Positions 1 through 9,337 are shown, numbered from the stretch's first letter. The stretch: 64,000 bases of DNA from Terrisporobacter vanillatitrophus (GCF_051148895.1 NZ_CP154625.1:3951704-4015703); one strand, 5' to 3'. The notes: generated from the sequence alone by a model not told the origin. A program made the numbers and translations.

Positions 1-1083
1 ATTAGCTGGTTTTATAAATGATTGTTGTCCATTTTTTTCTAGATGTACATAGTTTTCTTCACTTTCATATCCTGAATCAGTTATTACTTTAGGATATTTA
101 AAACTTAAATATGACTCTGCATTTTGTAAAAATGGTATTAGAGTAGTTGTGTCAGCTGGTTGAGGTCCTGCACTTATCCAGACTATATATTCAGAATCAA
201 CTCCAAACTGAACGTTGTAAGCAGGTTTTAATTGACCATTTTTCATATGATCTTCCTTCATTCTCATGAAAGTGGCATCTTTATCTGTTTTAGAGTAGCT
301 ATTACGTTCACCCATTATATGTAAATCTTTAGTGTATTTTTTTAATCTATCAATATAGCTATCTAATTCTTCAATAGATTTTTGAATAGGCGATTTTCTT
401 TTACCTTTACCATAAACAAATACAACATCTTCTTCATTTGCTATTTTCTTAAGTTTTTTTAGTAATTTTTTTAGATGATGCATTTTGATTTTGTTTTTAT
501 AAATTAATTTGATACCAAAATCTTGTTCACATTTTAAAACGAAATTAGGTATTTTATCCATCATTTTTTGCATATTTTTTGTTACAGCTTTTTTCCAAAC
601 AAAAGTATATCTATTAGATGACGCTTCTATTTTAGTACCATCTATAAATATTGTTTCTTTTGAAATTTCATTTTTATCTGCAAGCATATTTGCTAATTGG
701 GCAAGTAATTCTTCAGATACTGGTGCGAAATGTATACTACGAAATCTGGCAATTGTTGAATGATCTGGAGCGGAGGCTCCGCCTAAAAGATACATAAAAT
801 TAACATCTCTTTTGCATGCATTTTCTATTTTTCTTGAAGAATATAAGCTATTCATATATCCGTAAACAATGATTTTTAACATTTCTCTTGGGGTTATTGT
901 ATTTTCTCTAATTCGAGAATAAGTCTGATATAACTTTTCTAAATTCATCTCCTCTATAGTTTGACTTAATAACCTCACTGAATCATCTTTTGGAATTAAA
1001 TAATCAATCTCTAGTGGTAATTTTAATTGATAATTATCACCATACTTAGTATAATCAATTTGTATAATATTTTGTTTGGTCAT
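1..1083 (-). CDS. IS1182-family transposase, 3' end outside window
   Basis: The minus-strand frame is open for 361 codons from an ATG at 1083 to the left window edge, so the C-terminus is missing. The N-terminal half has the DUF772-type transposase domain (about residues 40-130; TPREMLKIIVYGYM, then APDHSTIARFR). It is followed by the first acidic residue of the DDE catalytic core in FIDGTKIEASSNRY (D148), and a later TDSGYESEENY segment near residue 337. These are hallmarks of IS1182-type (IS5-like) transposases. No clear Shine-Dalgarno precedes the ATG; instead a strong hairpin lies 16 nt upstream. The frame is also open upstream to the element end, so a TTG start is possible. No frameshift is seen, so the copy may be active. 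Confidence 0.9.
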   Translation of the reverse strand, partial: MTKQNIIQIDYTKYGDNYQLKLPLEIDYLIPKDDSVRLLSQTIEEMNLEKLYQTYSRIRENTITPREMLKIIVYGYMNSLYSSRKIENACKRDVNFMYLLGGASAPDHSTIARFRSIHFAPVSEELLAQLANMLADKNEISKETIFIDGTKIEASSNRYTFVWKKAVTKNMQKMMDKIPNFVLKCEQDFGIKLIYKNKIKMHHLKKLLKKLKKIANEEDVVFVYGKGKRKSPIQKSIEELDSYIDRLKKYTKDLHIMGERNSYSKTDKDATFMRMKEDHMKNGQLKPAYNVQFGVDSEYIVWISAGPQPADTTTLIPFLQNAESYLSFKYPKVITDSGYESEENYVHLEKNGQQSFIKPAN

Positions 1084-1098
1084 AAAATAATTATACAA

Positions 1099-1128
1099 AA
1101 ATCCCAAGATCTTTTGAACTTGGGATTT
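1099..1128. terminator. Hairpin between IS end and transposase start
   Basis: Perfect 10-bp stem (AAATCCCAAG / CTTGGGATTT) with a 10-nt loop. Read on the minus strand it is followed by a short T run and lies just before the transposase ATG, so it could stop transcription entering from outside the element. Read on the plus strand it is also followed by T-rich sequence. A smaller GGGCATCGCCC hairpin lies at 1145-1155. Confidence 0.6.
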
Positions 1129-1186
1129 ATTTTTTATGCAAAAAGGGCATCGCCCTATTTTTTTAGTGCGACAGCCCCTAAATTAT

Positions 1187-1684
1187 TTATTTTCCACAAC
1201 ATTTTTTGTATTTCTTTCCACTTCCACATGGGCAAGGATCATTTCTTCCAGCTTTGTTTTCTTTAACAACAGTCTTAGTTTTTTTGTATGCTTTTTCTAT
1301 TTCTTTTCTTTTTTCTGCTGATAATATTTCTTCCCAACCTGGTAAAGTATATAACCATTCAGCTTCTACATTTAACATGTTGAAGTATAATTTTTCGAAA
1401 TCTACTTTTAAAGATATTTCAGAATCAACTTCTATTTCTTCTAAAACTATATCTTCTTTTAAACTTTCACTTATTCCATCTATGAATCCCATGAAGTATT
1501 CAACAGAAGTATCATGAGATGCAGCTAAGTCAGCAACTTTCCCTTCTATAACTTCTATTTTTTTATTTAATAATTCATTGTATATTCCAGCTTCTACTTT
1601 TAAGTATTCTTCCCAGAATTTTATTTCCGCTTCTTGAGTTTCAAGGTTTTCACTTAAAGCTCTCCATTTAGTTAATAAACTCAT
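1187..1684 (-). CDS. SEC-C motif zinc-binding protein
   Basis: A 165-residue protein ending in a SEC-C motif: C151, C153, C162 and C163 in the context NDPCPCGSGKKYKKCC. The motif is the zinc-binding tail of SecA and is also found on many small proteins. The first 140 residues are acidic and mostly helical, with no recognised enzyme motif or membrane segment, so only metal binding and a possible ribosome or SecA-like contact can be suggested. The start is an ATG with upstream AGGAGG. The gene is last in a same-strand series and its stop lies about 7 bp from the insertion sequence end, so the IS may have replaced its native terminator. Confidence 0.8.
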   Translation of the reverse strand: MSLLTKWRALSENLETQEAEIKFWEEYLKVEAGIYNELLNKKIEVIEGKVADLAASHDTSVEYFMGFIDGISESLKEDIVLEEIEVDSEISLKVDFEKLYFNMLNVEAEWLYTLPGWEEILSAEKRKEIEKAYKKTKTVVKENKAGRNDPCPCGSGKKYKKCCGK

Positions 1685-1727
1685 ATTATGCTCCTCCTAA
1701 ATTTAATTTAAAATCATCCTTATTTAA

Positions 1728-2435
1728 CTATACTATTATATCACAATTAAATAGTTCTTTTAATACCTTTATGGCATGGTCTTGCTCTATAAAATATGGG
1801 CTAGTAGCTACAGTTATAACTTTTGCCCCTTGTATTAATTCTTTAATTTTATTTAATCTAAAATCATAAGGTATATAGTCCATATCTTTTGAAAATATAT
1901 CCAAATCTATGTCTAGTACATATTCTCCATCAATTTTAGCATCAAAGCCATAAGAGCTATCAATTATTGTAACTTGTGAGAAAATTTCTTTCCTCAATGC
2001 AGGTTGAATAAAGTTCCCTACGTTTAACACTTCATTAGTATACATAAATACGTCATTCAAACTGTCTATATTCACATTATAATGATTAGGCTCTCTCATG
2101 TCTTTATGTTGATCCACATGAACTAATTTGCAACCTTTATTAAATTCTTTATTTTTTAAACTTTTTATCCAAAAATAAAAGGCATGATTGTGGTTGTCAA
2201 AAATATATATAACTTTATCTTCAAATTTATATTTTACCAAGTTTCTAAGACCTATAGCTTTTATTTCATTATCTTCATCAATTTCATTAAAAACTATATT
2301 GTCTCCAATCTGTACATCTTCTAAATCACCTTCAATTAACTTTGGTACAAAAATTTTTTTATTCTCTCTTTCTTCATAGGAAAAAATATTATTTCCATAA
2401 GGTTTATCAATATAAAAACCTTTATATCTTTCCAT
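1728..2435 (-). CDS. UPF0489 family protein, arginase-like fold
   Basis: The 235-residue protein matches the UPF0489 family, related to the arginase/deacetylase fold. Likely metal ligands are visible: DNHNHAF (D80-H84), HVDQHKDM (H106, D108, H110) and DIDLDIF (D175, D177, D179), the H-x-D and D-x-D pattern of manganese ureohydrolases. The first 70 residues form an extra domain with a PKL/GD/N pattern resembling a small beta domain. Some UPF0489 relatives act as peptide arginases, but no precursor peptide gene is seen nearby, so the substrate here is unknown. It lies downstream of the pseudouridine synthase and methyltransferase genes on the same strand with a 56-bp gap. Confidence 0.75.
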   Translation of the reverse strand: MERYKGFYIDKPYGNNIFSYEERENKKIFVPKLIEGDLEDVQIGDNIVFNEIDEDNEIKAIGLRNLVKYKFEDKVIYIFDNHNHAFYFWIKSLKNKEFNKGCKLVHVDQHKDMREPNHYNVNIDSLNDVFMYTNEVLNVGNFIQPALRKEIFSQVTIIDSSYGFDAKIDGEYVLDIDLDIFSKDMDYIPYDFRLNKIKELIQGAKVITVATSPYFIEQDHAIKVLKELFNCDIIV

Positions 2436-2491
2436 TGTATCTCCTTAGTATTTATACATAATTTCCTTACAATAAAAAAATTTATAATTCA

Positions 2492-3163
2492 TTAGTATGT
2501 AAATATATTCCATGGATATTCTTTTGGGACATCACATACAAATTCCATTTTTTCTTTTGTTGTTGGATGTTGTATTTCTATTTTATAAGACCATAAAGCA
2601 ATTTGCTGTCCGACTTTATTTAAATGTTGACCGTATCTTTGGTCTCCAAATAAAGGATGTTTTCTACTTGCAAACTGCACTCTTATTTGATGTGGTCTTC
2701 CTGTTTGTAAATCTATTTGTACAAGGCTAAATCCTTTTTGAGAGTCTATCGTTTCATATGAAAGTCTAGCATCTTTAGATTCTTTTGTGTTTTTACTAAC
2801 TACACTAACCATATTAGTTTTTTTATTTTTGTATAGATAGTCTAGGAGACTGTCAGACTTTTTATTCATATTTCCATGTATAACAGCTCTATATGTCTTT
2901 TTAAAAGATTTATTTCTTACTTGTTCTGATAATCTAGAAGCAGCCTTAGAAGTCTTTGCAAATACCATACAGCCTCCTACAGGCCTATCTAATCTATGTA
3001 TAAGCCCAACAAACACATTGCCTGGCTTATTGTATTTTTCCTTAAGGTATTTCTTTAGAAGATTTACCATATCATCATCATTAGTGTTATCTCCTTGAGA
3101 TAGTATATTAACAGGCTTCTCTACTACTAATAGATGATTATCTTCGTATATAACCTTAACCAT
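2492..3163 (-). CDS. RluA-family RNA pseudouridine synthase
   Basis: At 223 residues this is a compact RluA-family enzyme, which isomerises uridine to pseudouridine in rRNA or tRNA. The catalytic motif HRLDRPVGG places the nucleophile at D59. The later motifs RAVIHG, LQTGRPHQIRVQFA and LFGDQRYG are typical of the family. The N-terminal S4 domain of RluD-type enzymes is absent, so it resembles the short stand-alone members whose target cannot be read from sequence. It starts 2 bp after the stop of the upstream methyltransferase gene and is probably translated from the same mRNA, pairing two RNA-modification genes. Confidence 0.88.
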   Translation of the reverse strand: MVKVIYEDNHLLVVEKPVNILSQGDNTNDDDMVNLLKKYLKEKYNKPGNVFVGLIHRLDRPVGGCMVFAKTSKAASRLSEQVRNKSFKKTYRAVIHGNMNKKSDSLLDYLYKNKKTNMVSVVSKNTKESKDARLSYETIDSQKGFSLVQIDLQTGRPHQIRVQFASRKHPLFGDQRYGQHLNKVGQQIALWSYKIEIQHPTTKEKMEFVCDVPKEYPWNIFTY

Positions 3164-3165
3164 TA

Positions 3166-4038
3166 TTATTTACTCTCCCATCTTCCAAATATACCACATG
3201 GAAGAACTTTTCCATCTCTTGATGTTGGTATTCCTATTTCTCCAGCATATATATTTCCACTTTTAGCTTTTCTAGCAACTGTAGCATCTAATATATGTTC
3301 AAGGATTATTGGAGATAAACCAGTTGTATAAGAGTTTATTAAGAAAAATAAAGGCTCATCTGATAATACCTTTGTACATAAATCAACTAAACCGTATAAT
3401 TTTTCTTCTATTTGCCATACTTCTCCCTTAGGACCTCTTCCATATGAAGGTGGATCCATTATTATAGCATCGTACTTATTTCCTCTTCTTATTTCTCTTT
3501 CAACAAATTTAACAACATCATCTACTATGAATCTTACTTTTCTATCTCCTAGTCCTGATGTCTGTAAATTTTCTTTTGCCCAAGTTACCATACCTTTTGA
3601 TGCATCTACGTGGCATACTTCTGCTCCTACTGCTGCACATGCCACTGTTGCTCCTCCAGTATAAGCAAATAAATTAAGTACTTTTATAGGCCTTTTTGCA
3701 TTTTTTATCATTTCCATTTGCCAATCCCAGTTTGCAGCTTGTTCTGGGAATAATCCTGTATGTTTAAATCCAGTAGGACTTATATTAAATTTTAACCCTT
3801 TGTAGGTTACAGTCCATTTTTCTGGATACTTCTTTTTAGTTTCCCAATGTCCTCCACCTTTTGCACTTCTATGATAATGTCCATGAGGATTTTTCCATAA
3901 ACCACTTTCATTTTTAATAGGCCACATCACTTGAGGATCTGGTCTTCTAAGCACTACATCTCCCCAACGTTCTAATTTTTCTCCGTTACCCATATCTATA
4001 AGTTCATAATCTTTCCATTTATTTGCTAATAATAACAT
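3166..4038 (-). CDS. RlmI-like class I SAM-dependent methyltransferase
   Basis: A 290-residue methyltransferase related to the catalytic part of RlmI/RlmK 23S rRNA methyltransferases. The SAM-binding motif I is VLNLFAYTGGATVACA (about 120-135), the acidic loop VDASKGM follows at 144-150, and the catalytic-type motif MDPPSYGRGPKGE is at 194-206. It lacks the N-terminal PUA domain of full RlmI, so an RNA target is likely but unproven. A 2-bp gap joins it to the pseudouridine synthase. Start: ATG preceded by AGGAGG in the 4040-4055 region. Confidence 0.82.
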   Translation of the reverse strand: MLLLANKWKDYELIDMGNGEKLERWGDVVLRRPDPQVMWPIKNESGLWKNPHGHYHRSAKGGGHWETKKKYPEKWTVTYKGLKFNISPTGFKHTGLFPEQAANWDWQMEMIKNAKRPIKVLNLFAYTGGATVACAAVGAEVCHVDASKGMVTWAKENLQTSGLGDRKVRFIVDDVVKFVEREIRRGNKYDAIIMDPPSYGRGPKGEVWQIEEKLYGLVDLCTKVLSDEPLFFLINSYTTGLSPIILEHILDATVARKAKSGNIYAGEIGIPTSRDGKVLPCGIFGRWESK

Positions 4039-4239
4039 ATGTATCCTCCTAAATATCTTACTAATCCTATGTATTATATCACACTAATTAATTTTATTTT
4101 AGGTATTTTGATCAGTTTATATACTTTATTTGATTTGATAATTCCAATATTTATAGCCTTCTATATCTATCTATTATTATTTAATTTTGACTTGCATATA
4201 AATTACTAATGTAAATTATTTGTCTAGGAGGAATTAAAT

Positions 4240-4989
4240 ATGAATAACGCTCAAGTTAATAATACATGTCTTTTTAATACTTTATATATTCAGTATGTGG
4301 AAGACATAGGACAAAACAAGTATTTTTATTATGACTTGAAATATCCTGTCATATATAATGTTAAAAATGGTTATTTCCAAGTGAATGAGGATATCTTAAA
4401 AAACTTAAATGAAACCATAAACTCTTCTGTTTATACATTTAAAGAAGGTATTTTGGAAGAAGAACAACAAATTAATGCAGCCAATCCTGATGGTAGTAAA
4501 ACAAAAATAAATTATAAGGTTTATTCTAATTACGATCTTGCATTTAATAAAAATCATGTGATTAGTTTAACTTTAAATCTAACTGCTATGGATAACGATA
4601 ATCTGCAATATAATGACTTATACAGCTATAACATAGATTTATTAACAGGAAATCAAATTTCACTTAAAGATATTTTTAGACCTGGTGTGGATTATTTAAA
4701 ACTTATTTCTGATTTTGTAAATTTTAAAATAAGCCAAAATCCAAGTTATTATTATCCAAATATCGTTGTAGACATTCCAGAAGATCAATCTTTCTATTTA
4801 ACAGATCAAGGTATAGTAATTTACTTTGGTTTAGATGAAATATCACCTGCAACAAACGGTATACAAAAGTTTTCAATGGAATTTACAAATTTTGAATCAT
4901 ATATAAATCCTCGTTTCTACTGTAATGCAAAAAATATGAATTATAATAAAAAAAATATAAGACCACAATATAATAGAATATATTATTAA
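4240..4989 (+). CDS. DUF4163/DUF3298 domain protein
   Basis: The 249-residue product has the DUF4163 beta-rich domain (about 25-120) followed by DUF3298 (about 130-225; LTGNQISLKDIFRPG, then FYLTDQGIVIYFG). This pair forms the lysozyme-sensing extracytoplasmic part of RsiV-type anti-sigma factors and is found in other secreted proteins. Here there is no signal peptide and no transmembrane helix, and the C-terminus is basic (NKKNIRPQYNR), so its location is puzzling. A good AGGAGG site precedes the ATG. It is a single-gene unit ending in a shared terminator with carB. The function is unknown. Confidence 0.75.
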   Translation: MNNAQVNNTCLFNTLYIQYVEDIGQNKYFYYDLKYPVIYNVKNGYFQVNEDILKNLNETINSSVYTFKEGILEEEQQINAANPDGSKTKINYKVYSNYDLAFNKNHVISLTLNLTAMDNDNLQYNDLYSYNIDLLTGNQISLKDIFRPGVDYLKLISDFVNFKISQNPSYYYPNIVVDIPEDQSFYLTDQGIVIYFGLDEISPATNGIQKFSMEFTNFESYINPRFYCNAKNMNYNKKNIRPQYNRIYY

Positions 4990-5002
4990 AATCATCAATA
5001 AC

Positions 5003-5038
5003 AAAAAGGCTGATTAATCTACATTAATCAGCCTTTTT
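5003..5038. terminator. Bidirectional terminator between the DUF3298 gene and carB
   Basis: Perfect 16-bp stem (AAAAAGGCTGATTAAT and its complement) with a 4-nt loop and flanking A and T runs on both sides, between convergent genes. Confidence 0.93.
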
Positions 5039-5046
5039 GTTGATAA

Positions 5047-8000
5047 CTATTCTGCTATATTATAAACTTTTAATTCATTATTATTGATATGTTTTTTATT
5101 TACCTTAACTAAGGCTTTTAATGTATCTAAAGATGTCATCACATCTACATTGTATTCCGTAGCTGTTCTTCTTATCTTAAATCCATCTCTTGTTGCATCG
5201 TTACCTTTTGTAGGAGTATTTATAACCATATCTACTTGATTATTCATTATGGCATCTAGTATATTTGGTTTACCTTCTCCTATTTTATTAACTGCTACAG
5301 CATCTATATTATTATTTCTTAAAGTTTTAGCCGTTCCTTCAGTTGCTAGGAAAGTATATCCTAATTCTTTCATGTCTTTTGCTATTTCCATAAACTCTTC
5401 TTTATCATGGTCATTTATAGTTGCAAGAACTATTCCTCTATCATCTGATATAGTTCTTCCTGCTGCCATAAATCCTTTATATAAAGCTTCTTCTAATGTT
5501 TCACCTACACCTAAAACTTCTCCTGTAGATTTCATTTCAGGTCCTAGACTTACGTCTACTCTAGCAAGTTTTGACATAGAGAACACTGGAACTTTTACAG
5601 ATATTAATTCTGGAGTTTTGTATATTCCTGTACCATATCCTAAGTCTTTTAATTTTTCTCCTAACATACATTTTGTAGCTAAGTCAATTATTGGCACCTT
5701 ACTCACTTTACTAATGTATGGAACTGTTCTACTTGCTCTTGGGTTAACCTCTATTATATATAATTCACCCTTGAACTCTATAAACTGAATGTTAACCATT
5801 CCTAATACGTTAAGTTCTAAAGCTATTTTCTTAGTATAATATAATATTTTTTCTTTTATTTGCTCAGATACATTTTGACTTGGATACATTGTTATAGAGT
5901 CTCCAGAGTGAACTCCTGCTCTTTCTAAATGTTCCATTATGCCTGGTATTAATATATCATCTCCATCACATATAGCATCTACTTCTATTTCTCTACCTAC
6001 TAGATATTTATCTATAAGTACTGGGTTTTTGCTATCTCTTTCAAATGCACTTTTTAAGTATGCTTCTAACTTATGCTCTTCGTAAGTTATTTCCATACCT
6101 TGACCACCAAGTACATAAGAAGGTCTAACAAGTACTGGATATCCTATTTCTTTCGCATGATTTATACCTTCTTTAACAGACCATACAGCTATTCCCTTTG
6201 GTCTATTTATATCAAGTTTTTCAAGCAGCTCATCAAATTTTTCTCTATCTTCTGCTGCATCTATATCTGCAAAATCAGTTCCTAGTATTGGTATATTCTT
6301 CTCATCTAAGAATTTAGCTAATTTTATAGCTGTTTGTCCTCCGAATTGAAGGATAACGCCTTCTGGATTTTCTTTTTCTATTATATTTAATACTTCTTCT
6401 TCTGTTAATGGCTCGAAGTATAATTTATCAGATATATCGAAGTCTGTACTTACTGTTTCTGGGTTATTGTTTATTATTATCGTTTCTATTCCCATGTTTC
6501 TTAATGATTTGATACAGTGTACTGAACAATAGTCGAACTCTATACCTTGACCTATTCTTATTGGCCCAGATCCAAGAACTATTATTTTCTTCTTATCACT
6601 AACTACTACTTCATCATATTGCTCATAAGTTGAGTAGTAATATGGAGATAGAGCGTCAAATTCTCCACCACATGTATCTACCATTTTATAAGCTGCATTT
6701 ATTTTGTATAAAGATCTAAGCTCATATACTTTTTCTGGGCTTATTTTCATCAAATCAGCTATACCTTTATCTGAGAATCCTTTTTTCTTTAATTTTTGTA
6801 GGTAGTCTTTATTTAAATCTTCTATTTTCATGGTTTTAAGTTTGTCTTCTTGTTCAACTATCCATTTGAATCTATATAAGAACCACTTATCTACACCAGT
6901 AATTTTTTCTATCATATCTAAGCTGTAGCCTCTTCTGATCATTTCACATAAGTCAAATAATCTTTCATCATCTGGCATTACAACTCTTTCTTTCAACTCT
7001 TCTATTGTTCTTTCTTGAGATGGTTTATGAATTAACGAGTATTTTTCTATTTCAAGAGATCTTATTCCTTTTAGTAAAGCCGCTTCAAAGTTACTTCCTA
7101 TACTCATTATTTCTCCCGTAGCCATCATCTTAGTTCCTAATACTCTGTTAGCTTGTTTAAATTTATCAAAAGGCCATTTTGGTATTTTTACAACAACATA
7201 GTCTAAAGTTGGTTCGAAACAAGCTTTAGTTTTCTTAGTTACTGCATTTTCTATTTCATCTAGTGTATATCCTAATGCTATTTTAGCTGCAACTTTTGCT
7301 ATTGGATAACCAGTAGCTTTAGATGCAAGTGCTGATGATCTACTAACACGAGGATTTATTTCTATTATTGCATATTCTAATCTATCTGGATGAAGAGCTA
7401 TTTGTACGTTACATCCACCTTGTACTTCTATGGCATTTATTATGTCTATAGAAGCTGTTCTAAGTAATTGATATTCCACATCACTTAAAGTTTGGCTAGG
7501 TGCAACAACTATACTATCTCCTGTGTGAACTCCAACTGGATCAACATTTTCCATGTTACATACAGTTATACAGTTACCTTTACTATCTCTCATTACTTCG
7601 TATTCGATTTCTTTCCATCCTTTTATACTTTTTTCTAACAGAACTTGAGTAACTGGACTTAATTGTAAACCATGGTTCAATATTTCTGTTAATTCTTCTC
7701 TATTTTCTGCTATACCTCCACCAGTTCCTCCTAGTGTATATGCTGGTCTAACTATTACTGGATACCCTATTTTATCTGCATATATAAGTCCATCTTCTAA
7801 GTTAGTAACTATATCACTTTCTATTACAGGTTGATTAATCTGTCTCATTGTTTCTCTAAAAGTATCTCTATCTTCACCTTTTTTAATTGAATCTATAGAT
7901 GTACCGATTACTTTTACATTATATTTATCTAATATACCAGCATCACTTAATTCTACAGCTAAGTTTAATCCTGTTTGACCACCCATTCCTGCAAGTAAAC

Positions 8001-8253
8001 TATCTGGTCTTTCTTTTTCTATTACTTTTTCTATTGCTTCTATCGTTAATGGTTCTATATATATTTTATCTGCAACTTCTTTGTCCGTCATAATGGTTGC
8101 TGGATTACTATTTATAAGTACAACTTCTATTCCTTCTTCTTTTAAAGCTCCACAAGCTTGAGTTCCTGAGTAATCGAACTCAGCTGCTTGGCCTATAATT
8201 ATAGGTCCTGAACCTAATACTAATGTTTTCTTAATACTCTCTATTTTAGGCAT
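5047..8253 (-). CDS. carB: Carbamoyl-phosphate synthase large subunit
   Basis: CarB (PyrAB), 1068 residues, the normal length. It makes carbamoyl phosphate from bicarbonate, ATP and ammonia channelled from CarA. Two homologous ATP-grasp halves are visible: residues about 1-400 (LVLGSGPIIIGQAAEFDYSG near the start) and 550-930 (IVLGSGPIRIGQGIEFDYC), separated by the oligomerisation region. The C-terminal 140 residues form the MGS-like allosteric domain (FLATEGTAKTLRNNNIDAV), which senses UMP or PRPP in pyrimidine-type enzymes. The gene starts 22 bp after carA and is the last gene of a PyrR-type attenuated operon. pyrK, pyrD and pyrE do not follow, unlike the longer pyr operons of bacilli. Confidence 0.97.
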   Translation of the reverse strand: MPKIESIKKTLVLGSGPIIIGQAAEFDYSGTQACGALKEEGIEVVLINSNPATIMTDKEVADKIYIEPLTIEAIEKVIEKERPDSLLAGMGGQTGLNLAVELSDAGILDKYNVKVIGTSIDSIKKGEDRDTFRETMRQINQPVIESDIVTNLEDGLIYADKIGYPVIVRPAYTLGGTGGGIAENREELTEILNHGLQLSPVTQVLLEKSIKGWKEIEYEVMRDSKGNCITVCNMENVDPVGVHTGDSIVVAPSQTLSDVEYQLLRTASIDIINAIEVQGGCNVQIALHPDRLEYAIIEINPRVSRSSALASKATGYPIAKVAAKIALGYTLDEIENAVTKKTKACFEPTLDYVVVKIPKWPFDKFKQANRVLGTKMMATGEIMSIGSNFEAALLKGIRSLEIEKYSLIHKPSQERTIEELKERVVMPDDERLFDLCEMIRRGYSLDMIEKITGVDKWFLYRFKWIVEQEDKLKTMKIEDLNKDYLQKLKKKGFSDKGIADLMKISPEKVYELRSLYKINAAYKMVDTCGGEFDALSPYYYSTYEQYDEVVVSDKKKIIVLGSGPIRIGQGIEFDYCSVHCIKSLRNMGIETIIINNNPETVSTDFDISDKLYFEPLTEEEVLNIIEKENPEGVILQFGGQTAIKLAKFLDEKNIPILGTDFADIDAAEDREKFDELLEKLDINRPKGIAVWSVKEGINHAKEIGYPVLVRPSYVLGGQGMEITYEEHKLEAYLKSAFERDSKNPVLIDKYLVGREIEVDAICDGDDILIPGIMEHLERAGVHSGDSITMYPSQNVSEQIKEKILYYTKKIALELNVLGMVNIQFIEFKGELYIIEVNPRASRTVPYISKVSKVPIIDLATKCMLGEKLKDLGYGTGIYKTPELISVKVPVFSMSKLARVDVSLGPEMKSTGEVLGVGETLEEALYKGFMAAGRTISDDRGIVLATINDHDKEEFMEIAKDMKELGYTFLATEGTAKTLRNNNIDAVAVNKIGEGKPNILDAIMNNQVDMVINTPTKGNDATRDGFKIRRTATEYNVDVMTSLDTLKALVKVNKKHINNNELKVYNIAE

Positions 8254-8275
8254 AATTTTTTCTCCCTCTAAACAA

Positions 8276-9325
8276 TTATAATAATTCTAAAAATTTATCA
8301 AATACGTATGTGCTGTCTTTTGGTCCTGGACAAGCTTCTGGATGATATTGAACACTATATACTGGTAAATGCTTATGTCTCATTCCTTCTACTGTATTAT
8401 CATTTAAATTGATTTGAGTAACGTTCATGCACTCTGGCACTTCACTTACGTAATATCCGTGGTTTTGAGCAGTTATAAACACTCTATCTTCTTCTAAATC
8501 TTTTACTGGATGATTCCCTCCTCGATGTCCAAATTTAAGTTTTGAAGTTTTTCCTCCGAATACTTTTCCTAAAATTTGATGTCCTAAGCAAATTCCTACA
8601 ACAGGCTTTTTACCTACCATTTGTTTTGCATTATTTACGATTTCTTCCAAATCATCTGGATCCCCTGGTCCATTTGATAAGAATATTAAATCAGGATTTG
8701 TAGCTAAGACTTCTTCTGCTGAAGTTAAAGCTGGGAATATAGTTATATCACATCCTCTTTCAGCAAAATTATCAATTATATTTTGCTTTACACCGTAGTC
8801 CATTATTGCAACTTTAGGTCCGTTTCCTTTTACATATTCTACTTGTTTTCTACAAACTGTCATAACAGCTAATCTATTATCAAAAGAGTCTAGTTTATGC
8901 TTTACATTGTCTAATTCAGCATTTCTATCTATAGTTATGATACCTTTCATAGTACCGTTATTTCTTAGTATTTTTGTTAAGGCTCTTGTGTCTATTCCTT
9001 CAAGTCCTATTATTTTATTTTGTTTAAGATATACATCTAAACTCATTTCACATCTAAAGTTATTTGGTGCATCACTTTTTTCTCTTACTATAAACCCTTT
9101 TACTGCTACCATTTTAGATTGTACATCTTCTAAGTTTATTCCATAATTCCCGATTAAAGGATAAGTCATTGTTACTATTTGTCCATAATAAGAAGGATCA
9201 GTTAAAACTTCACCATAACCTGTCATTGAAGTGTTAAACACAACTTCTCCAACAGAATCTTCTAAATAACCAAAGGCTTTTCCTTCAAAAATCGTTCCCT
9301 CTTCTAAAATTAATTTTGCTTTCAT
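8276..9325 (-). CDS. carA: Carbamoyl-phosphate synthase small subunit
   Basis: CarA (PyrAA), 349 residues, is the glutamine amidotransferase subunit that supplies ammonia to CarB. The N-terminal CPSase small-subunit domain has the characteristic FNTSMTGYGEVLTDPSY (30-46). The class I glutaminase domain carries the nucleophile C246 in VGICLGHQ and the partner H328/E330 in VQYHPEA. It lies between pyrF (12-bp gap) and carB (22-bp gap), so translation is likely coupled. Expression should follow the PyrR-type leader upstream of pyrF. Confidence 0.97.
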   Translation of the reverse strand: MKAKLILEEGTIFEGKAFGYLEDSVGEVVFNTSMTGYGEVLTDPSYYGQIVTMTYPLIGNYGINLEDVQSKMVAVKGFIVREKSDAPNNFRCEMSLDVYLKQNKIIGLEGIDTRALTKILRNNGTMKGIITIDRNAELDNVKHKLDSFDNRLAVMTVCRKQVEYVKGNGPKVAIMDYGVKQNIIDNFAERGCDITIFPALTSAEEVLATNPDLIFLSNGPGDPDDLEEIVNNAKQMVGKKPVVGICLGHQILGKVFGGKTSKLKFGHRGGNHPVKDLEEDRVFITAQNHGYYVSEVPECMNVTQINLNDNTVEGMRHKHLPVYSVQYHPEACPGPKDSTYVFDKFLELL

Positions 9326-9337
9326 ATCTTTTGCCCC

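Larger units (their letters stand above)
1..1180. mobile_element. IS1182-family insertion sequence, one end
   Basis: The transposase gene is followed outward by about 100 bp of non-coding DNA ending near 1166-1180 in GTGCGACAGCCCC (top strand), which reads GGGGCTGTCGCAC inward and resembles the terminal inverted repeats of IS1182 elements. The SEC-C gene stop codon begins at 1187, so the element lies only a few bases beyond that gene. The other end and any target duplication are outside the window, so the exact boundary is inferred. Confidence 0.75.

Noticed and set aside
509..763. 84-codon plus-strand frame inside the insertion sequence.
   Set aside because: It is the antisense shadow of the transposase, whose frame has family motifs; the plus frame has none.
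5249..5788. 179-codon plus-strand frame opposite carB.
   Set aside because: It lies inside the well-supported carB gene; its leucine/serine-rich product is what the reverse frame of CarB codons gives.
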